DNA from: CAZVEV01 sp964625865
GTDB lineage: Bacteria; Planctomycetota; Phycisphaerae; SM23-33
Assembly (NCBI GenBank): GCA_964625865.1
Contig: CAZVEV010000204.1
Location: 1-11,072 of the forward strand
Length of the DNA stretch: 11,072 nucleotides
Reading direction: 5' to 3'
Shown here: piece after piece, positions 1 to 7,100 of the stretch
Position numbering within the stretch: the first letter of the stretch is position 1
How the letters are laid out: every line of letters starts with the position of its first letter
The notes under the pieces: generated by a model
The model's database searches: none
The model's input: the letters and a program-made list of their open reading frames with translations, nothing else
Told to the model about the DNA's origin: nothing
Position numbers and translations under genes: made by a program

Positions 1-110
1 ATGCTTCTATCGCGGCCGCATCCCCCCATCTGTTACCCTCATTTGAACCACGCCAAAAACAGTAACTGTCCCGATCAACCCCGGAGATACGAAAGAATGC
101 GTTGACCGGC

Positions 111-138
111 CGAGGACGAGGACGAGAACGACGACGAG
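111..138. repeat. Low-complexity GAGGAC/GACGAG hexamer-like tract
   Basis: The stretch is built from variants of a GAGGAC hexamer (GAGGAC, GAGGAC, GAGAAC, GACGAC, GAG). One frame would read as an acidic run (EDEDENDDE), but that frame has a stop at 103-105 just upstream, and no start or ribosome binding site precedes the run. It therefore looks like a non-coding degenerate tandem repeat. Nothing else is recognisable in positions 1-110. Confidence 0.6.
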
Positions 139-140
139 TT

Positions 141-251
141 GGTAGGGTGGGTAACTCGTTACCCACGTTCTGCCGGTATGACGGTCCGGCGGTGTCAGAG
201 GTGAGTTGTCGCGGCGACGTTGGCGGTGGGTAACAAGTTACCCACCCTACC
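141..251. repeat. Nested inverted repeats with GTGGGTAAC/GTTACCCAC palindromes
   Basis: The outer arms are a perfect 15-bp inverted repeat: GGTAGGGTGGGTAAC at 141-155 and its reverse complement at 237-251. Each end is also a tight hairpin in its own right: GTGGGTAAC (147-155) with GTTACCCAC (158-166), and the same pair at 226-234 and 237-245, with two-base loops. The copies face each other across about 60 bp. This arrangement resembles REP/BIME-type interspersed repeats mobilised in trans. No transposase lies next to it, and the family name is not known to me. Confidence 0.75.
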
Positions 252-254
252 TAC

Positions 255-283
255 TTGACTTGAGGTGGTTTGGATGCGATAAT
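255..283 (+). promoter_or_regulatory. Sigma-70-type promoter of the toxin-antitoxin operon
   Basis: TTGACT at 255-260 and GATAAT at 278-283 are separated by 17 bases. Each differs by one base from the TTGACA and TATAAT consensus. Transcription would begin near 290, about 30 bases before the antitoxin ATG. The region is noticeably AT-richer than its surroundings. The -35 box begins a few bases after the right arm of the inverted repeat at 237-251. Confidence 0.65.
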
Positions 284-286
284 TGG

Positions 287-307
287 ATTGTACGGAATAT
301 TGTACAA
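287..307. promoter_or_regulatory. Candidate operator: two TGTAC cores 12 bp apart
   Basis: ATTGTAC occurs at 287-293 and again at 299-305. The second copy is part of a perfect TTGTACAA palindrome at 300-307, and TTGTAC (288-293) also pairs as an inverted repeat with GTACAA (302-307). The two cores are 12 bp centre to centre. The E. coli yefM-yoeB operator is known to use paired TGTACA palindromes with about this spacing. The site lies over the expected transcription start and touches the ribosome binding site, so binding by antitoxin or toxin-antitoxin complex should repress the operon. This is inference from similarity. Confidence 0.55.
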
Positions 308-318
308 GGAGCATCGCT

Positions 319-609
319 ATGACGACGGCTGACATCTTCCCGTTCTCGGAGCATCGCCGCCACCTGCGGGAGCATTTTGATCGGGTCAAGGCGACCGGGC
401 GGCCGTTGGTGATTACCGCCAACGGGAAGGCCGACGCGGTCGTCCTCAGCCCCGACCAGTACGACTCGCTCGTAGCCGATGCCGAATACGCCCGCAGCCT
501 CCGCCTGGTCCAGCAGAGCATCGACGAGTTCGAGCAAGGCCGCGGGATCCCCGCCGAACAGGTCTTCGCCAAGGTCCGCAGATCGCTCGGCATGGCGGAT
601 GAGGCATGA
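319..609 (+). CDS. Phd/YefM-family antitoxin of a type II toxin-antitoxin pair
   Basis: This 96-residue protein should neutralise the ParE-like toxin encoded immediately downstream and repress its own promoter. The N-terminal part reads like a Phd/YefM fold: FSEHRRHLREHFDRV corresponds to the first helix, then RPLVITANGKADAVVLSPDQYDSL matches the family pattern of a strand pair ending in the conserved region before the toxin-binding C-terminus. The C-terminal part (from about residue 60) is charged and helical, as expected for the part that wraps the toxin. The ATG at 319 is chosen because AAGGAG at 306-311 lies seven bases upstream; an in-frame start at 283 would fall inside the promoter -10 box. 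The stop overlaps the toxin start in an ATGA arrangement, which implies translational coupling. The family assignment is firm; which named subfamily it belongs to is not. Confidence 0.85.
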   Translation: MTTADIFPFSEHRRHLREHFDRVKATGRPLVITANGKADAVVLSPDQYDSLVADAEYARSLRLVQQSIDEFEQGRGIPAEQVFAKVRRSLGMADEA

Positions 610-905
610 GCCGGCGAGTGGAGTTCTCCCCGACGGCCGAGTCAGAAATCCTCGAAGCCGCGCGGTTCATAGCCGAAGACTCCCCCCTCGATGCGGTTCG
701 CTGGTACGATGGGATCCACGAGGCGATCATGAGCCTTCGGGACATGCCGAATCGGTGCAGCCATGCGCGTGAAGATGAGGCGTTCCCCATCGAACTGCGA
801 CAACTCGTGTTCAAGTCTCACCGCGTGATCTTCTCGGTCCACGACGACGTGGTCCGGATCCATCGCGTCCTGCATGGAGCACAGGATTCAGCCGAATCCC
901 TATAA
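606..905 (+). CDS. ParE/RelE-superfamily toxin
   Basis: This 99-residue protein is the toxin partner of the preceding antitoxin. It shows the ParE/RelE layout: an N-terminal strand (VEFSPTAESEI), a helical hairpin (residues about 13-48), and C-terminal strands ending in the typical motif (RVIFSVHDDVVRIHRVLHGAQ). The C-terminal HRVLHGA resembles ParE proteins, which act on DNA gyrase, more than RelE proteins, which cleave mRNA on the ribosome; the sequence alone does not settle the target. The start ATG overlaps the antitoxin stop (606-609), so toxin synthesis depends on antitoxin translation. The length is normal for the family and nothing looks truncated, so the module is probably functional. 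The gene pair with a Phd/YefM-type antitoxin is a common mix-and-match combination. Confidence 0.85.
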   Translation: MSRRVEFSPTAESEILEAARFIAEDSPLDAVRWYDGIHEAIMSLRDMPNRCSHAREDEAFPIELRQLVFKSHRVIFSVHDDVVRIHRVLHGAQDSAESL

Positions 906-1007
906 CGTGCGAGTCATAGGGTGGATGGGGCTCAGGACGGGCGGTATGCTGTGGGAGTCTCCCGTGGGGCGGTTCGAGCGGTACCAGTGCGAGACTAGGA
1001 GAGTGTG

Positions 1008-4000
1008 ATGATGCGACGGCAGAGCGGACGAGCGGCGAAGCGGATCGTGGTGGCGGTGGTGGCGGGCGTGCTGTGTGCGGCCGCGGGCGCGCCGGCGGGC
1101 GAGGCCGAGGATATCCTCAAGGCCACGGGGACGACCGGGGGGCTGATTGTGCACGTGGGGTGCGGGAACCACAAGCTGACGATGGCGCTGCGGGCGGGCG
1201 AGGGGACTGTCGTTCACGGGCTGGATGTCGATCCGGCGAAGGTGGCCCGGGCGCGAGCGGCGATCAGCGAGGCGGGGCTGGCTGGGGCGGTGGCGGTCGA
1301 TACGTTTGACGGCAAGGGCCTGCCGTACGTGGACAACCTGGTGAATCTCGTGGTGGCTGAAGATCTCGGCGACGTGCCGCCGGCTGAGGCCATGCGCGTG
1401 CTGGCGCCGCGCGGGGTGGCGTACGTCAAGACCGGCGGCGGCTGGCGCAAGACCGTCAAGCCCGTGCCGGGCGATATCGACGACTGGCCTCACTATCTCC
1501 ACGGGGCCGACAACAACGCGGTGGCGCGCGATACGGTGGTGGGGCCTCCCAAGCGCATGCAGTGGGTCGGCGGGCCGCAGTTCGCGCGCAGCCACGAGAT
1601 CAACTCCTCGATGGCCGCCTTGGTCTCGGGCGGCGGGCGGCTGGTGTATATCTGGGACGAGAACCCGACCGGCATGACGGACAGGCGGTTTCCGCCCAAC
1701 TGGCAGTTGATCGCGCGGGACGCGTTTAACGGCGTGGTGCTGTGGAAGCGCCCGATGCCCCAGTGGGGCTGGCGCCAGTGGCATCCAGCGGGCCGCTGGA
1801 ACGACGAGCGCGAACGGGCCAAGATGCTCCGCCACCTGCCCCCCACGATACCCCACCGGCTGGTCGCGGCCCCTTCGACCCCTTCGACAGGCTCAGGACA
1901 AGTGGACCGCGTCTATGTCACGCTGGGCTATCAGGCCCCGGTCAGCGTGCTCGACGCGGCCACGGGCAAGGTCCTGCGGGAACTGAAGGACACCGCGGGG
2001 ACCGACACGATTCTCCTGAGCGACGGCGCGCTGGTGCTCCGCGTCCGCACGGCCGACAGCCCGCCGGAGAAGGATGTCTGGGGCACGATGCCCGACAGGG
2101 CCCGCGCGCGGGTGGTCGTCATCGATGTCCGGACGGGCAAGACGCGATGGCAGAGCAAACCGGTCGCGATGGCGCCGATGACACTGGCCGTCCGCGCCGG
2201 GCGGGTGGTCTACTGGAACTACGACCGCATCATCTGCCTCGACCTGAAAGACGGCCGGACGCTGTGGCAAAGCGAGCCGATCGCCGGCGGCATCGGACAC
2301 CGGGGCACGGTGGGCACGCTGGTGGCCCAGGACAAGGTGGTGCTGTTCAAGCCGTATTCCGCCAAGGGCAAGAAGGACTCGGGTCGGCTGGTGGCGGTGT
2401 CGGCCGAGACGGGCAAGCACTTGTGGCGGGGACCGAAGTACACGGGCCCCGGCATCACCAACCCGCCGGACCTGTTCGTCGCAGACGGCCTGGTCTGGAC
2501 GGGTGAGACCGCCCTGCCGGTCAGTTGGTCGCAGACGACGCTGAAGCGCCAGGGCCTCGATCCGCTGACGGGCAAGGTCGTGCGCGAGATCGTCGTGCCG
2601 AAGCTGATCAGTTGGGGCCACCACTACCGCTGCTACCGCTCGAAGGCGACCGAACGGTTCCTCATGCTGCCCAAGCGCGGCGTGGAGTTCGTGGACCTGC
2701 GCGGCGACGAGCACATGCGCCACGACTGGCTGCGTGCCCCGTGCATCTACGGCGTGCTGCCCGCCAACGGCCTGCTCTACGTCGCCCCCCACCAGTGCGT
2801 CTGCTACCAGGGCGCCCTGATGTCGAACTTCAACGCGATGGCACCGAAACGGCGGTTGAAGGGTGAGCAGCGGGTAAAGGTTGAAGGTTCAAGGTTGAAA
2901 GAGCGCCAACGTCTGAGCAAGGGCCCGGCGTACGGCAAGGTCTCAAGTCTGAAATCTCAGATCTCAAATTCGCAATCGAATGATTGGCCGACGTATCGGC
3001 GAGACCCGCGCCGCAGCGGGAGTTCGCCGACGGCCGTAACAGGTCGCCTTGCCGAGACGTGGCAGGCGCAACTGCGCGCCCCGCTGACGCCGCCGGTGGC
3101 CGCCGGGGGGAAGGTACTCGTGGCCGAGATCGACGCCCACACGGTCTGTGCCCTGGACGCTGAGACGGGCAAGCGGGTGTGGCAGTTCACGGCCGGCGGA
3201 CGGGTGGACTCACCGCCGACGGTGCATGGCGACCTGGTCCTGTTCGGCTCGGCCGACGGGCGGGTCTACTGCCTGCGCCTGACCGACGGGCGCGAGGTGT
3301 GGCGTTTCCTGGCTGCTCCGCAGGACCGGCGCGTCACGGCGTTCGGTCAGGTGGAATCGGCGTGGCCCGTCCACGGCAGCGTGCTGGTTCAGCGCGACGC
3401 GACGGTCAAGCCCCCGCGCCCCGTCGCGTACGTGACGGCCGGGCGGTCCTCGTTCCTCGACGGCGGGATCCGCCTGTACGGCCTGGACCCGCGCACGGGA
3501 ACGGTGCTCCACCAGGCCCGCCTGGACGGACCTCACCCGGACGTGACCAAGGACAAGGGCGGCGCCGGCTACATTGACGGGGCGAAGTCCGACCTGCTGA
3601 CCGGCGACGGAGCGGACATCTACCTGTTCCAGGAGCGGTTCGGCAGCGACCTGACGCGGTATCCGGCGCCGCTGCAGAACTGGGGCAAGGAAGGCGGGGG
3701 CCATCGCGTCTGGCCCGCCGCTCCGAAGCGCGGGTCCTCGGGCAAGCACCTGATCACGACGCACGGGTACCTGAGCGATGCGGACAACGAGGGCAAGTAT
3801 TGGACGTGGGGCAATCGCTGGCCCGGCTGGGACAGGCACATGCGGAAGGTCGGCGCGTACGGCCAGTTGCTGGTCGTCGACAAGCGCGGCCTGTACGGCG
3901 TACACGTCTTCGTCGACAGGGTCCGCGTGCGCCTGGGGCGGACGCTGGGCGGCAAGGGGCAGCGCCTCTTCGCCCGCAATCACGGTCAGGCCAAAGACCG

Positions 4001-4280
4001 CTGGTCGCTCTTCGTGCCCGTCCGCGTCCGCGCGATGGTGCAAGCGGGCAGGACGCTGTACATCGCCGGCCCGCCCGATATCGTGCCTCCCAAGGACCCC
4101 CTCGCTGCCATCGAGGGCCGCCGCGGCGCCGCCCTGTGGGCCGTCTCGACTGCCAACGGAGAGAAACTCAGCGAATTGAAACTCGACGCGGTTCCCGTCT
4201 TCGACGGCATGATCGCCGCGAACGGCCGCCTGATCGTCTGCACCCAGAACGGCCGCGTCACCTGCCTCGGCGGGCGATGA
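1008..4280 (+). CDS. Exported methyltransferase-like / PQQ-type beta-propeller fusion protein
   Basis: About 1090 residues. AGGAG at 997-1001 supports the ATG at 1008 (1011 is equally possible; an in-frame GTG at 1005 is too close). The N-terminus is a signal peptide: basic start, then a hydrophobic VVAVVAGVLCAAAG. Residues about 45-145 resemble a class I SAM methyltransferase core: glycine-rich VHVGCGN (motif I), an acidic strand end GLDVDP, then AEDLGDV and LAPRGVAYVKTGG. From about residue 155 the protein turns into beta-propeller sequence with repeated strands such as VLDAATGKVLRELK, VIDVRTGKTRWQSK and LDLKDGRTLWQSE. A second propeller region starts near residue 658 with DWPTYRRDPRRSG and carries CALDAETGKRVWQF and YCLRLTDGREVWRF. 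Cofactor and substrate are unknown, and whether the Rossmann part is catalytic outside the cytoplasm is doubtful. Two interspersed-repeat inserts lie in frame. The gene converges on the 4298-5986 gene. Confidence 0.8.
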   Translation: MMRRQSGRAAKRIVVAVVAGVLCAAAGAPAGEAEDILKATGTTGGLIVHVGCGNHKLTMALRAGEGTVVHGLDVDPAKVARARAAISEAGLAGAVAVDTFDGKGLPYVDNLVNLVVAEDLGDVPPAEAMRVLAPRGVAYVKTGGGWRKTVKPVPGDIDDWPHYLHGADNNAVARDTVVGPPKRMQWVGGPQFARSHEINSSMAALVSGGGRLVYIWDENPTGMTDRRFPPNWQLIARDAFNGVVLWKRPMPQWGWRQWHPAGRWNDERERAKMLRHLPPTIPHRLVAAPSTPSTGSGQVDRVYVTLGYQAPVSVLDAATGKVLRELKDTAGTDTILLSDGALVLRVRTADSPPEKDVWGTMPDRARARVVVIDVRTGKTRWQSKPVAMAPMTLAVRAGRVVYWNYDRIICLDLKDGRTLWQSEPIAGGIGHRGTVGTLVAQDKVVLFKPYSAKGKKDSGRLVAVSAETGKHLWRGPKYTGPGITNPPDLFVADGLVWTGETALPVSWSQTTLKRQGLDPLTGKVVREIVVPKLISWGHHYRCYRSKATERFLMLPKRGVEFVDLRGDEHMRHDWLRAPCIYGVLPANGLLYVAPHQCVCYQGALMSNFNAMAPKRRLKGEQRVKVEGSRLKERQRLSKGPAYGKVSSLKSQISNSQSNDWPTYRRDPRRSGSSPTAVTGRLAETWQAQLRAPLTPPVAAGGKVLVAEIDAHTVCALDAETGKRVWQFTAGGRVDSPPTVHGDLVLFGSADGRVYCLRLTDGREVWRFLAAPQDRRVTAFGQVESAWPVHGSVLVQRDATVKPPRPVAYVTAGRSSFLDGGIRLYGLDPRTGTVLHQARLDGPHPDVTKDKGGAGYIDGAKSDLLTGDGADIYLFQERFGSDLTRYPAPLQNWGKEGGGHRVWPAAPKRGSSGKHLITTHGYLSDADNEGKYWTWGNRWPGWDRHMRKVGAYGQLLVVDKRGLYGVHVFVDRVRVRLGRTLGGKGQRLFARNHGQAKDRWSLFVPVRVRAMVQAGRTLYIAGPPDIVPPKDPLAAIEGRRGAALWAVSTANGEKLSELKLDAVPVFDGMIAANGRLIVCTQNGRVTCLGGR
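1871..1903. repeat. Interspersed CTTCGACAGGCTCAGG-type repeat inside a coding sequence
   Basis: Within the propeller gene, CCCTTCGACC is followed by CCCTTCGACAGGCTCAGGAC, which adds the low-complexity peptide PSTPSTGSGQ at about residue 289-298. The other forward frame reads FDPFDRLRTSG. From general knowledge, sequences of the form CTTCGACARGCTCAGG occur as interspersed repeats in many genomes and appear in predicted proteins as FDKLRTSG or STGSGQ insertions. It lies between propeller strands, where a loop insertion would be tolerated. Confidence 0.6.
2853..2975. repeat. Heptamer repeats inside a coding sequence, at the inter-propeller linker
   Basis: Two heptameric tandem blocks occur in the propeller gene. 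GGTTGAA, GGTTCAA, GGTTGAA run back to back at 2879-2899, with a further GGTTGAA at 2853. TCTCAAG, TCTGAAA, TCTCAGA, TCTCAAA, TTCGCAA run at 2941-2975. The region is AT-richer than the rest of the gene and encodes a basic, propeller-unlike peptide (for example KVSSLKSQISNSQSN). It sits exactly between the first propeller region and the DWPTYRRDP start of the second. The frame stays open throughout. Confidence 0.6.
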
Positions 4281-4297
4281 GCGGTGCCACCGCCGAT

Positions 4298-5986
4298 CTA
4301 CGGACCGGTTGACTGAGTGCAGTAGTCCACGACCACACCGTTGGCGAGCAGCTTGCGGCCCCGGCGGGTGATCGTGGCGCCGGCGGGGACGCGGACGCAG
4401 ACGAGGGCGCTGTCGGCAGGAATCGTGATCGCGGTCGAGTTGGCGACCTTCCTGGCGATGAATCGGCTGGTGACGCAGTCGTACAGGTCGCGCGCCGCGG
4501 CGCCCACGTCGACGCGGACGGTCCTGGCCGTCTTGTACGGATTGAAGTACAGGTACGTCGGGAAGGCCCTCTCGCGGCAAAAGTCGGTGGCCAGCAGGTC
4601 CAGTTGCAGGACCTTCGCGTCGCTGGTGCGTGAGATGATCCCTCCGAAGATGCCCACGTAGGCGGATCCGTACACACCGAGATCCGTCTTGGGCCCCCAC
4701 TTGTGTGTTACCGGATCGCCGGCGGCGTACAACTGCTCGGTCCCCCGCCACTTGTGCAGCAGGCCCTCGTAGGCGATGACGTTGTTCGGATCGCCCTTCC
4801 AGCCCGGGCAACTCTGGCGGCTCGGCGGGTGGGCGCCGGGATAGAACAGGCGGGCGGCGCTGGCGGCGTTGAGCATCCACTTGCCGATCGCCCGCGCGAA
4901 CCGCGTGTCGTACCGCACCAGCGGCGTCAGCGGCCAGGCCTGCACGAACGTGTTCATCGCGAAGGCGTATCCGCCGCCGGCGGCGCGCGGCGGGCGGTTG
5001 ACCGCCCCGACCAGCCCGTGGCAGTCGTGTCCGGCCCAGCGTTCGGCGATGACCATCATGTCCGGCCGGACAGCGCTGCGGTCGAAGCACCAGTTGACGA
5101 GCTTGGCCACGTCGTAGCGCGTGCCCTGCTCGGCGTTCATGCGAGCGGCGGCCAGTGCCCCGAACGGCAGGAGCACCTCGTAATACGGGTTGGTCTTGCG
5201 GGCCTCGAGGAAATCCAGACACTTCCGGGCGGCGGCCAGGTGCTTCGCGTCGCGCCGGCGGGCGTAGGCGGCATACTGAATCCACGCCAGGGCCCCCGCC
5301 GCCCCCGGCTCGAGCCAGCGCCCGTTGTCAACCGGCTTCATCGTACGGAAGCTGAAGGCCGTGTGATCGAAGTCGCACGTCCCGTCGGGGCCGGTCATGG
5401 CCTTGATCGCGTCGTGCCACCTGTCGGCGGCGCGGCGGACAATCTGCTTCGACGCGCCGACGTCCGGATAGCGGTCGGCCAGGGCGAAGTAGATGACATT
5501 CGGGAACAGGTCGTACCAGAACGACCTCCCGGCGCGACCGCCGGGGCGGTTGACGATCACCCCGTCGCGGTCCCGCGAGTAGAACGCCTCGCACATGCGT
5601 ACCCAGTTGTGCTCGCCGCGCGACTTGTCGATCCCCGCGACCGTCGCCCCCAGGACGGCCCCGAGACACGTGATGCCCTCGCGATACCGCTTGCCGCCTG
5701 CCGGGCGATAGTCGCCCACGTACGACGGCAGGCCGAACGTGACGGGCTTGGGCTCGTCTTTGTCTCGCACGAGCCAGACCAGCGGCAAGTGCTCGCCCGT
5801 GGCGTTCAGGTCAAACGCCAGCTTGTCGAACCCGCGTGCCACGGCCCGCCAGTCCCTGACGTGGAACGGCTGGGGGATGTTCGGCATGTGCTCGACGCGC
5901 GTGACGCGAATCTGCGGCGGCCCGGCCAGGGCGGTCGTGCAGGTCAGCAGGCAGACCGCGGCGAGCGTTCGTACGGTGACTCTCAA
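4298..5986 (-). CDS. Exported helical-barrel protein, probably glycan-active (unknown family)
   Basis: About 562 residues. The start is the TTG at 5986, with GGAAGG nine bases upstream; it gives a clean signal peptide (VRTLAAVCLLTCTTALA, then GPPQ). An in-frame GTG further out at 6145 would translate through an inverted repeat and place the signal internally. The mature protein is rich in aromatic residues and helix, with recurring stretches such as GAAGALAWIQYAAYARRRD, HLAAARKCLDFLEARK and FARAIGKWMLNAASAARLF. This pattern resembles the six-hairpin (alpha/alpha) barrels of glycosidases and lyases. Possible polar clusters are DRDGVIVNRPGG and RWAGHDCHG. The last 90 or so residues look like a beta-sandwich (TVRVDVGAA, SALVCVRVPAGATITRRG), also common behind such barrels. 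It lies downstream of the isomerase gene on the same strand and could be co-transcribed. I do not recognise the family and no catalytic residues are assigned. Confidence 0.72.
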   Translation of the reverse strand: MRVTVRTLAAVCLLTCTTALAGPPQIRVTRVEHMPNIPQPFHVRDWRAVARGFDKLAFDLNATGEHLPLVWLVRDKDEPKPVTFGLPSYVGDYRPAGGKRYREGITCLGAVLGATVAGIDKSRGEHNWVRMCEAFYSRDRDGVIVNRPGGRAGRSFWYDLFPNVIYFALADRYPDVGASKQIVRRAADRWHDAIKAMTGPDGTCDFDHTAFSFRTMKPVDNGRWLEPGAAGALAWIQYAAYARRRDAKHLAAARKCLDFLEARKTNPYYEVLLPFGALAAARMNAEQGTRYDVAKLVNWCFDRSAVRPDMMVIAERWAGHDCHGLVGAVNRPPRAAGGGYAFAMNTFVQAWPLTPLVRYDTRFARAIGKWMLNAASAARLFYPGAHPPSRQSCPGWKGDPNNVIAYEGLLHKWRGTEQLYAAGDPVTHKWGPKTDLGVYGSAYVGIFGGIISRTSDAKVLQLDLLATDFCRERAFPTYLYFNPYKTARTVRVDVGAAARDLYDCVTSRFIARKVANSTAITIPADSALVCVRVPAGATITRRGRKLLANGVVVDYCTQSTGP

Positions 5987-6039
5987 ACCAGATATCCTTC
6001 CCGCCGCGGCGGGGCATCGGGCGCACCACAACTTCGCTT

Positions 6040-6134
6040 GGGCCGGGTGCCGTGGTTTGACGCGAAGCGGCAACCACGTCTCGGTGATCGAGAATCGTGG
6101 TTGCCGCTTCGCGTCAAACCACGGCACCCGGCCC
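6040..6134. repeat. 39-bp perfect inverted repeat (BIME/REP-like element)
   Basis: The left arm 6040-6078 and right arm 6096-6134 are perfect reverse complements over 39 bp, with a 17-base centre that contains a further TCTCG/CGAGA stem. Each arm is itself a hairpin: CGTGGTT (6051-6057) pairs with AACCACG (6072-6078) around a GCGAAGC loop motif, and the right arm mirrors this. Paired, mutually inverted small hairpins are the layout of bacterial interspersed mosaic elements mobilised by REP-associated tyrosine transposases. It lies in the gap between two same-strand genes, where it could also shape mRNA decay or attenuate transcription. Confidence 0.85.
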
Positions 6135-6163
6135 ACGGCACCCACCCCGGCGCGTCGCGTGGG

Positions 6164-7057
6164 CTACAGCGTCGCCTGGGCCCACTGCTTTTCGAGGAAG
6201 CGGAAGCTCTTGGGGGTCTCCACGTCGCGATTGCCGATGCACCCGCACTCGAGGCTGACAAAGCCCTGGTAGCCGATGCGCTTGAGGCCCACAAAGCCGT
6301 CGACGAAGCTGCGGGCGTCCTGCCCGGGCAGCTTGCGCTTGATGGAGCCCAGGTGCATGTGGTGGAGGTACTTCCCGCCTGACAGGACGGCCCCCTGGTC
6401 GGAGGTCTCCTCGATGTACATGTGGTAGAAGTCGCCCATCATCGCCGCGCCGGGGCTCCCCGCGTCGCGACAGATCGACGCGGCGTCGGCGAGTTGTCGC
6501 AGGAAGTAGGCTTCCTTGCGGTTCAGCGGCTCCAGGAGCACGCGCGTGCCGGCCTTGTGGGCGTGCTCGCCCAGCGGACCCAGCAGGTCCACCAGGACCG
6601 CCCGCGCCTCTTTGCCCACCAGTTGCTTGTGACGGTTGAAGGCGGGGACGGCAATTACGCCGACGGCGCCGAGGTCGCCTGCAATGCTCAGCGTGTCCTT
6701 CATCGTCGCCACCGCCCGGTCGCGGTCGGCCTTGTCAGACGAGATCAGCACGCCCGAATACCCGCCGCAGATCGCGCTGAGCTTGATGCCGGTGGCCTTC
6801 AGCGCGTCGGTGATCTCCTTCGTCCGGGTGGGCAGGTTCCGCCCGATGATCTCCACGCCGACGGCGCCCCACTTGGCGAGCTTCTCGAGCTTCTCCCGTA
6901 GCGTCTTGCCCGAGACGCGGGTCTCCTGGCTGCAGATGTTGAGCTTCGCTTCGGGCGTCTTTGTCTTCGCGCCGGGCTCGGCCGCGCCGGCCGTCTTGCC
7001 CCCCGCCGCCCAAGCCGCCCCCGCCAGTGAACCGGTCAGAAAACTGCGTCGTTCCAT
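6164..7057 (-). CDS. Tat-exported sugar phosphate isomerase/epimerase (xylose isomerase-like TIM barrel)
   Basis: This 297-residue protein begins with a twin-arginine signal (ERRSFLTGSLAGAAWAAGG), so it should be exported folded. The ATG at 7057 has AAGGAGAG just upstream (7064-7071). The mature part follows the xylose isomerase-like TIM barrel (AP endonuclease 2 superfamily), which includes hydroxypyruvate isomerase and sugar epimerases. The expected metal and catalytic positions are present: Glu176 in LLEPLN, Asp209 and His212 in GDFYHM, His235 in HMHLGS, and Glu270 in VSLECG. The early strand (GAVGVEIIG) and ICGGYSG also fit the fold. The substrate cannot be read from sequence; reactions in the family interconvert ketose and aldose or epimerise next to a carbonyl. 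It is divergent from a hydroxyacid dehydrogenase and upstream of an exported barrel protein on the same strand. Confidence 0.85.
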   Translation of the reverse strand: MERRSFLTGSLAGAAWAAGGKTAGAAEPGAKTKTPEAKLNICSQETRVSGKTLREKLEKLAKWGAVGVEIIGRNLPTRTKEITDALKATGIKLSAICGGYSGVLISSDKADRDRAVATMKDTLSIAGDLGAVGVIAVPAFNRHKQLVGKEARAVLVDLLGPLGEHAHKAGTRVLLEPLNRKEAYFLRQLADAASICRDAGSPGAAMMGDFYHMYIEETSDQGAVLSGGKYLHHMHLGSIKRKLPGQDARSFVDGFVGLKRIGYQGFVSLECGCIGNRDVETPKSFRFLEKQWAQATL

Positions 7058-7100
7058 GTCTCACTCTCCTTCTCTGCCGTTGATCCGTATGGCGCGCGCC

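Noticed and set aside
900..1856. Minus-strand open frame opposite the start of the propeller gene
   Set aside because: The product is His/Arg/Pro-rich without domain features, while the opposite strand has a signal peptide and motif-bearing protein.
2879..2975. Heptamer blocks considered as a CRISPR array or a frameshift scar
   Set aside because: Units are seven bases without spacers, and the frame is open across the whole stretch into a second propeller region.
3210..5285. Long minus-strand open frame (691 codons)
   Set aside because: It overlaps the propeller gene and the barrel gene in other frames, with Arg/Pro/Gly-rich shadow composition and no recognisable domain.
5987..6145. N-terminal extension of the barrel protein from a GTG at 6145
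   Set aside because: It reads through the inverted repeat and would leave the signal peptide internal.
4703..6382. Long plus-strand open frame (559 codons)
   Set aside because: It is antisense to the barrel protein and the isomerase C-terminus, runs through the BIME, and its product is a low-complexity Arg/Pro/Val-rich sequence typical of a GC-rich shadow frame.
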